This document shows positions 1 through 9,567 of a DNA stretch of 32,682 nucleotides, piece after piece; the stretch's first letter is position 1; each line of letters starts with the position of its first letter. A model generated the notes under the pieces. That model was given only the letters and a program-made list of their open reading frames with translations. It made no database searches and had not been told where the DNA came from. Origin of the DNA: UBA1858 sp045106935 (GTDB taxonomy: Bacteria > Pseudomonadota > Gammaproteobacteria > UBA4575); NCBI GenBank assembly GCA_045106935.1, contig JBGCFN010000026.1, forward strand, positions 1-32,682, given 5' to 3'. A program made the position numbers and the translations under genes.

Positions 1-1122
1 TCTGCCATACACCCTGGCTATGGATTTTTATCTGAAAACGATGACTTTGCTGAACGTGTCGAATCCAGTGGCTTCGTATTCATTGGCCCAACCGCCGATA
101 CCATTCGCCGCATGGGTGATAAAATTTCCGCAAAGAATGCAATGCAAGAAGCCGGTGTCCCTTGTGTGCCAGGCTCAGCAGAACCATTGACTGATGACTT
201 TTCAGCTAACTCAAAACTAGCCAATGAAATTGGTTATCCCGTGATTGTCAAAGCAGCTGGCGGTGGCGGTGGTCGCGGCATGAGAGTTGTGCGCGGTGAT
301 GACGAACTAGCTGACTCCGTTTCTCTGACTCGAGCAGAAGCCACCGCGGCATTTAATAATGGTACTTTGTATATGGAGAAGGTTTTAGAAACTCCTCGTC
401 ATATTGAAATACAAGTGCTTTCAGATACTCACGGTAATGCTATTTATCTTGCAGAACGCGATTGCTCTATGCAACGTCGACATCAGAAAGTGATTGAAGA
501 AGCCCCCGCACCCGGTCTCACCGATGAAGAAAGAGAATTCATTGGGACACGCTGTGCTGACGCATGCAAACTAATTGGCTATCGTGGTGCTGGCACATTT
601 GAATTCTTATACGAGAATGGCGAATTCTTTTTTATTGAAATGAATACGCGTGTTCAAGTTGAGCATCCGGTCACCGAGTACATCACGGGAATTGATATTG
701 TTAAGCAGCAATTACTCATTGCGGCAGGCGAACCACTAGCCATCACTCAAGATGATGTGAAAATTACCGGTCATGCTATGGAGTGTCGTTTAAATGCTGA
801 AGACTCAGATTCGTTTATTCCTAGCCCAGGCAAGATCACTCGCTACCATAGCGCAGGTGGTTTTGGTGTTCGCGTAGATTCACATATCTATTCAGGTTAC
901 ACCGTTCCGCCTAATTATGATTCTATGATTGGTAAATTAATCACTCATGGTGAAGACCGTGCAACGGCGATTAAACGCATGCAAGGTGCATTAGAAGAAA
1001 TGATTATTGACGGAATCAAAACCAATATTCCTTTGCAACTTAGGCTGATGGCAGATGCTGAATTTGGCAAAGGAGAAGTGGATATTCACTACCTGGAACG
1101 ATTGCTCGAAAGTCAAAAATAG
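1..1122 (+). CDS. accC: Acetyl-CoA carboxylase biotin carboxylase subunit (5' end outside window)
   Basis: This subunit carboxylates the biotin of BCCP with ATP and bicarbonate, the first half-reaction of malonyl-CoA synthesis for fatty acids. The reading frame is open from base 1, so only the C-terminal 373 residues are present; about 75 N-terminal residues of a roughly 449-residue protein are missing. It opens with the biotin-carboxylase motif AIHPGYGFLSEN, then shows the ATP-grasp glycine-rich loop (KAAGGGGGRGM) and the active-site stretch FIEMNTRVQVEHPVTE. The first in-frame ATG at 112 is internal and not a start. prmA follows 12 bases downstream on the same strand. accB would be expected just upstream, outside the window. 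Confidence 0.97.
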   Translation, partial: SAIHPGYGFLSENDDFAERVESSGFVFIGPTADTIRRMGDKISAKNAMQEAGVPCVPGSAEPLTDDFSANSKLANEIGYPVIVKAAGGGGGRGMRVVRGDDELADSVSLTRAEATAAFNNGTLYMEKVLETPRHIEIQVLSDTHGNAIYLAERDCSMQRRHQKVIEEAPAPGLTDEEREFIGTRCADACKLIGYRGAGTFEFLYENGEFFFIEMNTRVQVEHPVTEYITGIDIVKQQLLIAAGEPLAITQDDVKITGHAMECRLNAEDSDSFIPSPGKITRYHSAGGFGVRVDSHIYSGYTVPPNYDSMIGKLITHGEDRATAIKRMQGALEEMIIDGIKTNIPLQLRLMADAEFGKGEVDIHYLERLLESQK

Positions 1123-1134
1123 CTTTCACAGCAC

Positions 1135-2001
1135 ATGCACCAACTCCGTGTACAAGTAAATGCTCAAGCGGCTGAGCATATAGAAGAACTATTATTTAGC
1201 TGTGGCGCCGTCAGTGTTTCTTACGAAGATGCTGCTGACGAACCGATCCTTGAACCAAGTATTGGCGATCATCCCTTATGGTCGACTCTTTTTTTACAAG
1301 GCCACTTTACTTCAGAAGAGTCTATTCAACTTGTCACCAAAGCATTAGAAAATGATTCATCTGTCAGCCAACAAATTATTTTGGCACAAATTGAAGATCA
1401 AGACTGGCAAGCCAACTTTCAGCAACAATTTAGCCCCATGCAGTTTGGCCCTTTATGGATCTATCCTTCCTGGGAAGATAATCCCGATCCGAACGGAATT
1501 AGCCTTCAGCTAGACCCAGGCTTGGCGTTTGGCACCGGGCATCATGCCACCACAAGTTTATGTTTAGGTTGGTTAGGAAATGCCGCGCTGAACAATCTAA
1601 CCTTGATCGATTTTGGCTGTGGCAGCGGCATTCTTGCTTTAGCAGCATCACGGTTGGGCGCAGCACATGTGTACGCTGTCGACATAGACCCACAAGCCGT
1701 CATTGCCACTCATGACAATATCGGCCGCAATGAACTTGATGTGGAGAAATTTACCGTTGGCACTAACGAGAGTTTGGCTGACATAAAGACAGATATTATT
1801 ATTGCCAATATCCTAGCGGCCCCGCTAATAGAACTGCGCGATACATTCCTACAACATCTAAAAGCCAAGGGCACACTCGTTGTCTCTGGAATTTTACATA
1901 CCCAAGCCGAGTCAATTTGCCAACATTACTCGGAATTCTTCCACTGCCAGCAGATATATCAACAAGAAGAGTGGGCATGCATATCGTTTACGCGAATCTG
2001 A
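1135..2001 (+). CDS. prmA: Ribosomal protein L11 methyltransferase
   Basis: A SAM-dependent enzyme that trimethylates amino groups of ribosomal protein L11 in the cytoplasm. The 288-residue length is normal for the family. The N-terminal substrate-recognition domain (about 1-100) is followed by the PrmA-specific stretch DPGLAFGTGHHATT (127-140) and the class I methyltransferase glycine loop DFGCGSGILALAA (159-171). The AVDIDPQAV stretch follows as the acidic motif for ribose binding. It sits directly after accC, a common gammaproteobacterial arrangement, and probably shares its transcript. Confidence 0.96.
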   Translation: MHQLRVQVNAQAAEHIEELLFSCGAVSVSYEDAADEPILEPSIGDHPLWSTLFLQGHFTSEESIQLVTKALENDSSVSQQIILAQIEDQDWQANFQQQFSPMQFGPLWIYPSWEDNPDPNGISLQLDPGLAFGTGHHATTSLCLGWLGNAALNNLTLIDFGCGSGILALAASRLGAAHVYAVDIDPQAVIATHDNIGRNELDVEKFTVGTNESLADIKTDIIIANILAAPLIELRDTFLQHLKAKGTLVVSGILHTQAESICQHYSEFFHCQQIYQQEEWACISFTRI

Positions 2002-2024
2002 GTATGAACTGGTAAACTATTCCT

Positions 2025-2894
2025 ATGTTTACTCGTTGCCCAAGTTGTCGCGCCGCATTTAGCATTAACAATCAACAGCTAGAAATTGCTGCCGGTATGG
2101 TGCGCTGCGGTATGTGTGAGCACGTGTTTGACGCTCAGTTATACTTGTTCGACCAACCTCATAATGATATGTACGAGACAGTCGATGTTGAACTAGGCAG
2201 CGAAGAAGCATCTGCGATCGATCTAGAATTTTTGGATAGAGAGTTACATGGCACTCATCCACATATTCCTGATCCACCCCAAATGACACTCCCACCGGCT
2301 TTTGATGGCGCAAATAATCGCGATGAAGCCGAACAAGATGAGCAAGAAACCCCACTCGCTGAGGCAGAGGAAACAATTGTTCCAAAAATCATTGCTGATG
2401 ATGTGTCAAATCTTGAAGATGAAAAATCCAGTGTTCATCCACTAAGATGGCTGACCATTCTGATCGGGCTGGCGCTTGTCGCTGCCTTCTCATTGCAAGT
2501 AATTGCAGCACTCAAGCTAGAGCTGATTCCTGCTCATTATCATACTCAGCTATGCCAGTGGATAACCTGCACGATTGAGACCCCTCGTGCATTAAATAAA
2601 ATAGAAGTCCTGAACCGAAGTATTTATACTCACCCGACTGAAAAACAAGCACTCATGGTGACGGTGACGATTATCAATAGAGCTGATTTCCCTCAGCCCT
2701 ATCCATTAATCCAATTACGTTTTCTAAATATCGCAGGAGATGTGATTGCCGCAAGACAATTCGCTGCCAATCACTATTTGAAAGAAAAATGGAACCCTGA
2801 GCTACTCATGGAACAGAACATACCGCTCTCTATCAAGCTTGAAGTCCATGATGTGGGTGAAGAAGTTGTCAGTTATGACTTTGACTTTTTATAG
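2025..2894 (+). CDS. Zinc-ribbon plus DUF3426 single-pass membrane protein
   Basis: 289 residues. The N-terminus is an MJ0042-type zinc ribbon with cysteines C5, C8, C28 and C31 (CPSC ... CGMC). An acidic, Asp/Glu-rich, probably disordered linker (about 45-135) follows, then one hydrophobic segment at about 142-163, then a DUF3426-type domain to the end. The predicted topology is cytoplasmic zinc ribbon and periplasmic C-terminal domain. Family members commonly lie between prmA and dusB or fis in Gammaproteobacteria, as here, but their function is unknown. The start at 2025 places the ribbon at the very N-terminus, as in relatives. Confidence 0.85.
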   Translation: MFTRCPSCRAAFSINNQQLEIAAGMVRCGMCEHVFDAQLYLFDQPHNDMYETVDVELGSEEASAIDLEFLDRELHGTHPHIPDPPQMTLPPAFDGANNRDEAEQDEQETPLAEAEETIVPKIIADDVSNLEDEKSSVHPLRWLTILIGLALVAAFSLQVIAALKLELIPAHYHTQLCQWITCTIETPRALNKIEVLNRSIYTHPTEKQALMVTVTIINRADFPQPYPLIQLRFLNIAGDVIAARQFAANHYLKEKWNPELLMEQNIPLSIKLEVHDVGEEVVSYDFDFL

Positions 2895-2921
2895 CCAGGT
2901 AGCGCTCAAATAAGAACAACT

Positions 2922-3908
2922 ATGCAAATTGGTCCACACACTTTATCTAATAATTTATTTCTTGCTCCAATGGCAGGCGTGTCGGATTTGGCCTTTCGCA
3001 AACTTTGTCGTCAGTTTGGTGCAGGTTACTCAGTGACTGAGATGATCAGCGCAGACAGTCGACTCTGGAATACCCATAAATCTAAATTAAGACGCCTGCA
3101 CATGGATGAACCCACCCCACGCGTTGTGCAGATTGTTGGCTCAGACCCGCAACGACTCGCCAATGCCGCGGCTTTTAATGTCGAACATGGTGCAGATATT
3201 ATTGACATAAACATGGGTTGCCCGGCGAAAAAAGTATGTAAAGTGTTGGCAGGCTCAGCATTACTTGCTGATGAAGATTTAGTTAAAAGAATTCTTGACG
3301 CAGTGGTTAATGCTGTTGACGTTCCCGTGACCTTAAAGATTCGCACCGGCTCAGATGTGAATAATCGCAACGGCGTTGAAATTGCCAAAATTGCTGAAGA
3401 TTGTGGAATACAAATGTTGACGGTTCATGGCCGAACTCGTGCTTGTCGCTTCATTGGTCAAGCAGAATACAAAACAATTTGCAACATAAAAAAATCAATT
3501 AAAATCCCTGTGGTTGCAAACGGAGACATAAATTCTGCAGAAAAAGCAAAAAAGGTCTTGGCAATTACTAACGCAGATGCGATTATGATCGGACGCGCGG
3601 CACAGGGTCAGCCGTGGCTTTTTCGCCAAATTGACCACTATCTAAAATTCAATGAAAAATTAGAAAATCCGCCCCAAGCGGAGATGCGTACTATTGTATT
3701 GAATCACTTAGAAGAATTGTATTCCTTGTACGGGAAACAACAAGGAGTGCGAATTGCGCGTAAACATATTGGCTGGTACTTAGATAATATGCTGGGCTCA
3801 AAACAGTTCAAACAGAAAGTGTTCTCTGTAGCCGAGGCAGATGTTCAGTTCAATATGGTACGCAGTTATTTGCAAGACGCAGAATTAAAAATGGAGAACG
3901 TTGCATGA
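2922..3908 (+). CDS. dusB: tRNA-dihydrouridine synthase B
   Basis: An FMN- and NADPH-dependent enzyme that reduces a specific uridine in the D-loop of tRNAs. The 328-residue protein begins with the FMN-barrel motif LFLAPMAGVSD. It has the catalytic cysteine at C100 in DINMGCPAKKV, the same position as E. coli DusB, and MIGRAAQGQPW near the end of the barrel. The stop overlaps the fis start by 4 bases (ATGA), the classic dusB-fis operon in which dusB leads and fis translation depends on the dusB message. Confidence 0.96.
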   Translation: MQIGPHTLSNNLFLAPMAGVSDLAFRKLCRQFGAGYSVTEMISADSRLWNTHKSKLRRLHMDEPTPRVVQIVGSDPQRLANAAAFNVEHGADIIDINMGCPAKKVCKVLAGSALLADEDLVKRILDAVVNAVDVPVTLKIRTGSDVNNRNGVEIAKIAEDCGIQMLTVHGRTRACRFIGQAEYKTICNIKKSIKIPVVANGDINSAEKAKKVLAITNADAIMIGRAAQGQPWLFRQIDHYLKFNEKLENPPQAEMRTIVLNHLEELYSLYGKQQGVRIARKHIGWYLDNMLGSKQFKQKVFSVAEADVQFNMVRSYLQDAELKMENVA

Positions 3909-4186
3909 ATAACCCAGTTACAAATCTTAATGTATCAGAGTTACACCCAGTTACACCGACACAAACGCTTAGAGAGTCTGTTGCAGATTCATTACGCAGT
4001 TATTTCAGTAAGTTAGATGGACATGCGCCAGATGATTTATATCGCATGGTGATTGAAGAAGTAGAAAAGCCGTTATTAGAGTCTGTCATGAATTACTGTG
4101 GCGGCAACCAAACTAAGGCAGCCAAATGCCTTGGTCTAAACCGCGGAACACTACGCAAAAAACTTAAGCACTACGACGTCCGCTAG
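3905..4186 (+). CDS. fis: DNA-binding protein Fis
   Basis: A nucleoid-associated DNA-bending dimer that affects rRNA promoters, recombination and chromosome structure. It is 93 residues (E. coli Fis 98). The C-terminal helix-turn-helix is well conserved (about 67-91, including NQTKAAKCLGLNRGTLRKKL). The N-terminal arm (1-25) is divergent, as is usual outside enterics. The ATG overlaps the end of dusB by 4 bases, which supports both the start and translational coupling. purH begins 4 bases after the stop. Confidence 0.95.
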   Translation: MNNPVTNLNVSELHPVTPTQTLRESVADSLRSYFSKLDGHAPDDLYRMVIEEVEKPLLESVMNYCGGNQTKAAKCLGLNRGTLRKKLKHYDVR

Positions 4187-4190
4187 TCGT

Positions 4191-5756
4191 ATGCCGTCAG
4201 ATGCTAGACGACGGATTCAGCGCGCTTTAATCAGCGTTTCTGATAAGTCTGGTCTAGAGCAGTTTGCCTCAGCGTTACATAAAGCAGGTATTCACATTCT
4301 TTCTACAGGGGGCACCGCTGCACAACTTAGTGCAGCGGGTATCCCTGTGACTGATGTCAGCGAACACACGCAGTTCCCCGAGATTATGGGTGGGCGAGTA
4401 AAAACCCTGCACCCTAAAGTACACGGTGGGATTCTCGGTCGCGCTGATGTTGATGATGCTGTAATGGATGAACATGGTATTGATGCAATCGACCTAGTCG
4501 TTGTCAATCTCTATCCTTTTGCTCAAACCATTGCTAAGCCAGACTGCACCTTAGATCTCGCGATTGAAAATATTGATATCGGAGGCCCAGCCATGCTGCG
4601 CGCCGCCGCAAAAAATCATGCGCGTGTGGGTGTCGTTGTGGACCCTTCCGACTATGACCAGTTATTAGCTGACATCAAAGCAAATGATGGGTGTCTTACG
4701 CATGAAACGCGTTTTAATCTCGCTCGCAAGGCGTTTAGTCATACCGCGGAATACGACGGCATGATTGCTAACTACCTTGGTCAACAGAACGAGACAGCAT
4801 TCCCAGAAACGCTGCATTTAGCTTTCAATAAAAAACAAGCAATGCGTTATGGTGAGAACCCTCATCAAAATGCAAGCTTCTATGCGGAACCTAACCCTAG
4901 CGAAGGTTCAGTGGCTGCGGCCAAATTTATACAAGGCAAAGAATTATCCTTTAACAATATTGCAGATACGGATGCCGCACTTCAATGCGTCAAACAATTT
5001 ACCGCACCCGCTTGTGTCATTGTTAAACACGCCAACCCTTGCGGTGTTGCCGTGGCAGAGTCAATCACTGAGGCATATCAAAAAGCTTACACAACCGATC
5101 CAACCTCTGCATTTGGTGGCATTATTGCTTTCAATCGTCCACTTGATGCAGTCACTGCTAAACAAATACTTGACCAACAATTTGTTGAAGTCATTATTGC
5201 GCCAGGCATTGACTCAGGTGTGACCGAGATTCTCAGCACCAAACCAAATACACGTGTACTTGATTGCGATAATACAAGTTCAAGCAATAGCGGCTTTGAT
5301 TTACGCAAGGTTAGTGGAGGCATTTTAGTTCAAGATCAAGACAGCGCTGTTGTCGAAGCGTCTGACTTGAAAATTGTCACTAAGCGACAACCCAGTGAAG
5401 AAGAAATACGGGATTGTTTATTTGCATGGAAAATTGCAAAATTTGTCAAATCAAATGCCATTGTTTACGTACGCGATGAACAATCAATTGGCATTGGCGC
5501 AGGCCAGATGAGCCGAGTTTACTCAGCCAAAATTGCGGGCATCAAAGCAAGTGATGAAAATTTAACAGTCGCAGGTTCCGTCATGGCGTCAGATGCATTC
5601 TTCCCATTCAGAGATGGTTTAGATGCAGCTAATCAAGCTGGCATTACCGCAGTCATTCAACCGGGTGGCTCACGCAATGATGCAGACATAATTGCAGCAG
5701 CGGATGAGCACGGGATGGCGATGGTATTTACTGGCATTCGCCACTTCCGTCATTAA
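4191..5756 (+). CDS. purH: Bifunctional AICAR formyltransferase / IMP cyclohydrolase
   Basis: Catalyses the last two steps of de novo IMP synthesis. The 521-residue length fits the family. The N-terminal cyclohydrolase domain (1 to about 200) carries the MGS-like loop HILSTGGTAAQL and GGRVKTLHPKVHGGIL. The C-terminal transformylase has the catalytic Lys-His pair at about K279/H280 (VKHANPCGVAV), then AFGGIIAFN, and ends in the typical VFTGIRHFRH. It lies immediately behind fis. In many relatives purD follows directly, but here an AEC carrier separates the two. Confidence 0.97.
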   Translation: MPSDARRRIQRALISVSDKSGLEQFASALHKAGIHILSTGGTAAQLSAAGIPVTDVSEHTQFPEIMGGRVKTLHPKVHGGILGRADVDDAVMDEHGIDAIDLVVVNLYPFAQTIAKPDCTLDLAIENIDIGGPAMLRAAAKNHARVGVVVDPSDYDQLLADIKANDGCLTHETRFNLARKAFSHTAEYDGMIANYLGQQNETAFPETLHLAFNKKQAMRYGENPHQNASFYAEPNPSEGSVAAAKFIQGKELSFNNIADTDAALQCVKQFTAPACVIVKHANPCGVAVAESITEAYQKAYTTDPTSAFGGIIAFNRPLDAVTAKQILDQQFVEVIIAPGIDSGVTEILSTKPNTRVLDCDNTSSSNSGFDLRKVSGGILVQDQDSAVVEASDLKIVTKRQPSEEEIRDCLFAWKIAKFVKSNAIVYVRDEQSIGIGAGQMSRVYSAKIAGIKASDENLTVAGSVMASDAFFPFRDGLDAANQAGITAVIQPGGSRNDADIIAAADEHGMAMVFTGIRHFRH

Positions 5757-5805
5757 AAGGCTTTCTCTCTAAGCTCACCTCTTCGAGTCACGTTAAACAA
5801 AACAT

Positions 5806-6696
5806 ATGTCCATCGCCATTCAAATTGGACAAATCATGTTTCCTCTGATTGCTATTGTTAGCATTGGTATCTTAATAGGTATTCGCAAACATCCTGAGCT
5901 GGATACAATCAATGACATCAATCTACACGTGTTTATTCCAGCCTTAGTATTTGCTTCATTAGTACAACAACAATTTGAATTCAAAGAGTTTGCCTTTTTA
6001 GGCTTGAGCGGATTAGGGCTTGTGCTGATGACGGCAGTCATTGCCATTCCTCTTGCACGACTACTAAATATTCAATACTTGACGATGGCGCCAACATTGA
6101 TGTTCCATAACGCAGGAAACATCGGCCTACCATTAATGAGTCTCGCCTTAGGCCCCAAGGGTTTAGCAGCCGGTTTGATCCTTTTTTTAGTGGGTAATAT
6201 TACTCACTTCGGTTTAGGTTCTTACATGCTAGACCAACATGCTAAATGGATTCGCAGCCTAACTTCACCAGCCATTCTCGCGGCAATCCTGGCACTGCTG
6301 TTACAAGCGCTAGCTATCCCTGTGGCAGAATTTATAATTCTTCCAATCCATATGCTAGGCAGTATTGCAGTGCCGTTAATGTTATTTTCTCTTGGCGTGC
6401 AACTGACAAAAGCAAATTTTGATTTTTGGAAACTAGGTGTCTTAGTGGGCTTGATCACTCCAGTGATTGGTGTTGCTTTAGCACTCATCATTGCAACTTT
6501 TATCCCTCTGGAAAAAACCCAAATAGGCGCACTCATTTTATTTGGTGCATTACCACCGGCAGTGATGAATTTTCTATTTGCTAAACGCTACCAGCAAGAA
6601 CCAACAAAAGTTTCTGCTATAGTATTGGTCGGCAACTTACTGGGCATTATCACTTTGCCATTAGCCTTATTATTTGTATTACCACGATTTAGTTGA
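5806..6696 (+). CDS. AEC-family (auxin efflux carrier-like) transporter
   Basis: A 296-residue polytopic inner-membrane protein, hydrophobic along most of its length, with about ten predicted membrane spans. It has the AEC-typical half-site FHNAGNIGLPLMSLALG at about 100-117 and a repeat-like second half. Bacterial members are proton- or gradient-driven carriers proposed for small carboxylates such as malate; the substrate here cannot be read from sequence. It sits between purH and purD on the same strand, and its stop is 14 bases from the purD ATG. Co-transcription with purine genes is therefore likely, although no link to purine metabolism is established. Confidence 0.85.
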   Translation: MSIAIQIGQIMFPLIAIVSIGILIGIRKHPELDTINDINLHVFIPALVFASLVQQQFEFKEFAFLGLSGLGLVLMTAVIAIPLARLLNIQYLTMAPTLMFHNAGNIGLPLMSLALGPKGLAAGLILFLVGNITHFGLGSYMLDQHAKWIRSLTSPAILAAILALLLQALAIPVAEFIILPIHMLGSIAVPLMLFSLGVQLTKANFDFWKLGVLVGLITPVIGVALALIIATFIPLEKTQIGALILFGALPPAVMNFLFAKRYQQEPTKVSAIVLVGNLLGIITLPLALLFVLPRFS

Positions 6697-6710
6697 CGCT
6701 TGAGAATGTT

Positions 6711-7994
6711 ATGAAAAATATATTAGTCATTGGGAGTGGCGGGCGAGAACATGCGTTGGCATGGAAACTCATGCAATCGGCACATACAGAAAAAGTTTAT
6801 GTCGCACCTGGCAATGCGGGGACAGCATTAGAAAAAGGTGTCGAGAATGTTAATATTTCTAGTGATGATATTCCTGAGTTAATTAATTTCGCAAAAAATA
6901 ATGGTATTGATCTAACTATTGTCGGTCCCGAAGCGCCATTAGTGGCAGGCGTTGTTGACCAATTTTGTTCACAAGGCTTAACCATTTTTGGACCCAAGCA
7001 ATTCAATGCTCAACTGGAAGGCTCTAAAAGTTTTGCTAAAGAATTCATGCACCGTTGCAATATTCCAACTGCAAGTTATCAAGAGTTTACTGATGTAACT
7101 AAAGCGACTACTTACTTATCAGAACAAACTTTTCCTATTGTGATAAAAGCTGATGGACTCGCTGCTGGTAAAGGCGTTGTCATTGCCCAAAACGAGTCAG
7201 AAGCTGTTGAGGCTGTGACTTCAATGCTCACTGACGGTGCGCATGGAGAGGCTGGAAGAAAAATTGTAATTGAAGAATTTATTGAAGGCGAGGAAGTTAG
7301 TTTCATCTGCCTAGTGGACCATGGCACGGTTATTCCACTAGCAAGCTCCCAGGACCACAAAGCTCGAGATAATGGCGACTTAGGTCCTAACACAGGTGGT
7401 ATGGGCGCATATTCCCCTGCACCACTAGTCACTGACACGTTACACAACAAAATAATTTCCGATGTTATACAACCCACTGTAGATGGTTTTATAAAAGCAG
7501 GGCATCCCTATCAAGGTTTTCTATATGCCGGTTTGATGATTACCCAACAAGGTGTACCGAAAGTACTAGAATTTAATTGCCGATTTGGTGACCCAGAAAC
7601 ACAACCTATCCTAATGCGTTTAGAAAGTGATTTGTCAGAACTTTGTTGGGATGCTGCTCGCAATCAATTAGTAGAAAAAGAATTAGCTTGGACACCACAA
7701 ACTGCTCTTGGAGTGGTGATGGCAGCCGGCGGTTATCCATTTGATTACGCTAAAGGTGAGACCATCACTGGTATTGATACGATCAGCGCTGAACACACAA
7801 AAGTATTTCACGCGGGTACCGCATTAAAAAATGATGCGATTGCTACGTCTGGTGGCAGAGTGTTATGTGTCACCGCACTGGGAGATGATATTAAGTCAGC
7901 TCAACAGCTTGCTTATCAAGGTGTTAAAGCGATTCATTGGAAAGATGTTTATTACCGTGACGATATTGGATTTAAAGCCATAAAGTCACGTTAA
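6711..7994 (+). CDS. purD: Phosphoribosylamine-glycine ligase (GAR synthetase)
   Basis: Joins glycine to phosphoribosylamine using ATP, the second step of de novo purine synthesis. It is 427 residues from the ATG at 6711. An in-frame TTG at 6693 would add six residues and overlap the upstream carrier. The ATG start is preferred because the protein then opens directly with the family N-terminus MKNILVIGSGGREHALAW. Further motifs are the ATP-grasp loop KADGLAAGKGVV, GPNTGGMGAYSP and LEFNCRFGDPETQ, which contains metal-binding residues. It is the last gene of the (+) run and converges on rho; no clear intrinsic terminator is visible in the 31-base gap. Confidence 0.96.
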   Translation: MKNILVIGSGGREHALAWKLMQSAHTEKVYVAPGNAGTALEKGVENVNISSDDIPELINFAKNNGIDLTIVGPEAPLVAGVVDQFCSQGLTIFGPKQFNAQLEGSKSFAKEFMHRCNIPTASYQEFTDVTKATTYLSEQTFPIVIKADGLAAGKGVVIAQNESEAVEAVTSMLTDGAHGEAGRKIVIEEFIEGEEVSFICLVDHGTVIPLASSQDHKARDNGDLGPNTGGMGAYSPAPLVTDTLHNKIISDVIQPTVDGFIKAGHPYQGFLYAGLMITQQGVPKVLEFNCRFGDPETQPILMRLESDLSELCWDAARNQLVEKELAWTPQTALGVVMAAGGYPFDYAKGETITGIDTISAEHTKVFHAGTALKNDAIATSGGRVLCVTALGDDIKSAQQLAYQGVKAIHWKDVYYRDDIGFKAIKSR

Positions 7995-8025
7995 TAATAA
8001 ATTAGAATTTAGCGCTTAGTTATTC

Positions 8026-9282
8026 CTATCGCTTCATTGCATCAAAGAACTCAACATTATTTTTGCTAGATTGCATGCGACCTAGCATGAATTCCATCGC
8101 TTCGATCTCATCCATTGAGTGTAAGAATTTACGCAAGATCCACATCTTTTGTAGCACTTCAGGCTCAATCAAGAGCTCTTCACGACGCGTACCAGATCGA
8201 TTGATATTCATTGATGGGTAAATACGCTTTTCTGCTACACGGCGATCTAAATGAATCTCCATGTTGCCTGTTCCTTTAAATTCTTCGTAGATAACTTCAT
8301 CCATCTTAGAACCTGTATCTACCAGTGCGGTGGCTAAAATTGTTAAACTGCCACCTTCTTCAATATTTCTTGCTGCCCCAAAGAATCGCTTTGGTCGCGT
8401 TAATGCATTAGCTTCAACACCACCAGATAAAACTTTGCCTGATGAAGGAGCAACCGTGTTATAGGCACGTGCTAGTCGTGTAATCGAATCTAACAAAATA
8501 ACCACGTCACGTTTATGTTCAACAAGCCGCTTGGCTTTTTCGATGACCATTTCTGCCACTTGCACATGTCGACTGGCCGGCTCATCAAAAGTACTCGATA
8601 CCACTTCGCCTTGAACCATCCGTTGCATCTCGGTGACTTCCTCAGGACGCTCGTCGATTAACAGTACAATTAAATAACATTCTGGATGATTGGCAGTAAT
8701 ACTCTGTGCAATATTCTGCAGCATGATTGTTTTACCCGCTTTAGGGGGTGAAACAACTAAGCCACGTTGTCCTTTACCTATGGGGGAACAGACATCAATA
8801 ATTCGCGCTGTAATGTCCTCAGTACTCCCATTACCTCTTTCTAAATTTAGCGGCTCATCTGGGTGTAATGGTGTTAGGTTTTCAAATAGGACTTTAGATT
8901 TAGCATTTTCTGGTGTATCAAAATTTATCTGATCGACCTTGAGCATTGCGAAGTATCGCTCACTGTCTTTTGGAGGCCGAATTTTACCGGCAACCGTATC
9001 ACCCGTGCGTAAACCAAAACGCCTTATCTGGCTGGGTGAAACATAAATATCATCCGGACCTGCTAAATAAGAGCAATCGGCTGATCTTAAAAACCCAAAG
9101 CCATCTTGTAAGATTTCAAGCACTCCATCACCAAATATATCTTCTCCGCTTTTTGCATGAGCCTTTAATATCGTAAAAATAATGTCTTGTTTACGCATGC
9201 GGGCCATATTGTCGATGCCCATGGATCCGGCTAGCTCGACGAGCTCGGCGGCGGATTTAACTTTCAGTTCGGTGAGGTTCAT
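8026..9282 (-). CDS. rho: Transcription termination factor Rho
   Basis: A hexameric RNA-dependent helicase that terminates transcription. The 418 residues nearly match E. coli (419). It has the N-terminal Rho helical domain and an OB-fold RNA-binding domain (GFGFLRS at 61-67, then DDIYVSPSQIRRFGLRTGD). Walker A is PPKAGKT (179-185) and Walker B ends at D265 (VVILLDSITRLARAYN). The Q-loop is SGKVLSGGVEANAL and the R-loop region is RFFGAARNIEEGGS. All catalytic positions appear intact, so standard Rho activity is expected. It lies downstream of trxA on the same strand with a 296-base leader. Confidence 0.98.
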   Translation of the reverse strand: MNLTELKVKSAAELVELAGSMGIDNMARMRKQDIIFTILKAHAKSGEDIFGDGVLEILQDGFGFLRSADCSYLAGPDDIYVSPSQIRRFGLRTGDTVAGKIRPPKDSERYFAMLKVDQINFDTPENAKSKVLFENLTPLHPDEPLNLERGNGSTEDITARIIDVCSPIGKGQRGLVVSPPKAGKTIMLQNIAQSITANHPECYLIVLLIDERPEEVTEMQRMVQGEVVSSTFDEPASRHVQVAEMVIEKAKRLVEHKRDVVILLDSITRLARAYNTVAPSSGKVLSGGVEANALTRPKRFFGAARNIEEGGSLTILATALVDTGSKMDEVIYEEFKGTGNMEIHLDRRVAEKRIYPSMNINRSGTRREELLIEPEVLQKMWILRKFLHSMDEIEAMEFMLGRMQSSKNNVEFFDAMKR

Positions 9283-9439
9283 AAATGATGATTTTAATTT
9301 GAGTGGTTTATTAGGGGTGTTTCAATTAGGGTTTGGGGTAACACCTAGATTAAGCAATGCCTGGTCTCTAGATGATTAGAAATTTGTTTACTTGCCGAAA
9401 TCAGTCAGTACTTTTCGGTCGGTTTTTTGGCGATAGAAT

Positions 9440-9510
9440 ACTGTTTTTGATTATGTATTAGTTTTGGAATCGGAATCGGTCTGTCTTGGGCAAGGCGCTA
9501 CTTGGTAGCG
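9440..9510 (-). promoter_or_regulatory. Candidate rho leader with hairpin and C-rich, G-poor tract
   Basis: In the rho mRNA direction, a perfect 6-base-pair inverted repeat CGCTAC / GTAGCG (9496-9510, 3-base spacer) is followed by a tract to about 9455 with about 14 C against 5 G by hand count. That tract includes a GATTCC direct repeat. Established knowledge: E. coli rho is autoregulated by Rho-dependent attenuation in its leader, and rut sites are C-rich, G-poor and unstructured. Assigning this tract as a rut-like site is inference. Confidence 0.35.
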
Positions 9511-9539
9511 TAATAGCAGTCAAGTTAGCACTATTTTTT

Positions 9540-9567
9540 AAGGGCGTCTAGTATAATTAAAGCCCTT
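9540..9567. repeat. Inverted repeat just downstream of trxA
   Basis: AAGGGC (9540-9545) and GCCCTT (9562-9567) form a 6-base-pair stem with a 16-base AT-rich loop, 11 bases past the trxA stop. In the trxA/rho direction it is followed by an A run rather than a T run, so it is not a standard intrinsic terminator on that strand. It may be a processing or 3'-end-protecting hairpin between trxA and rho, or chance. Confidence 0.3.

Noticed and set aside
4849..5223. Long + strand frame inside purH
   Set aside because: It is a shifted-frame shadow of the well-conserved purH coding sequence with no start signal.
9540..9567. Intrinsic terminator for trxA
   Set aside because: The inverted repeat is short, with a large loop, and is followed by A rather than T residues in the trxA direction.
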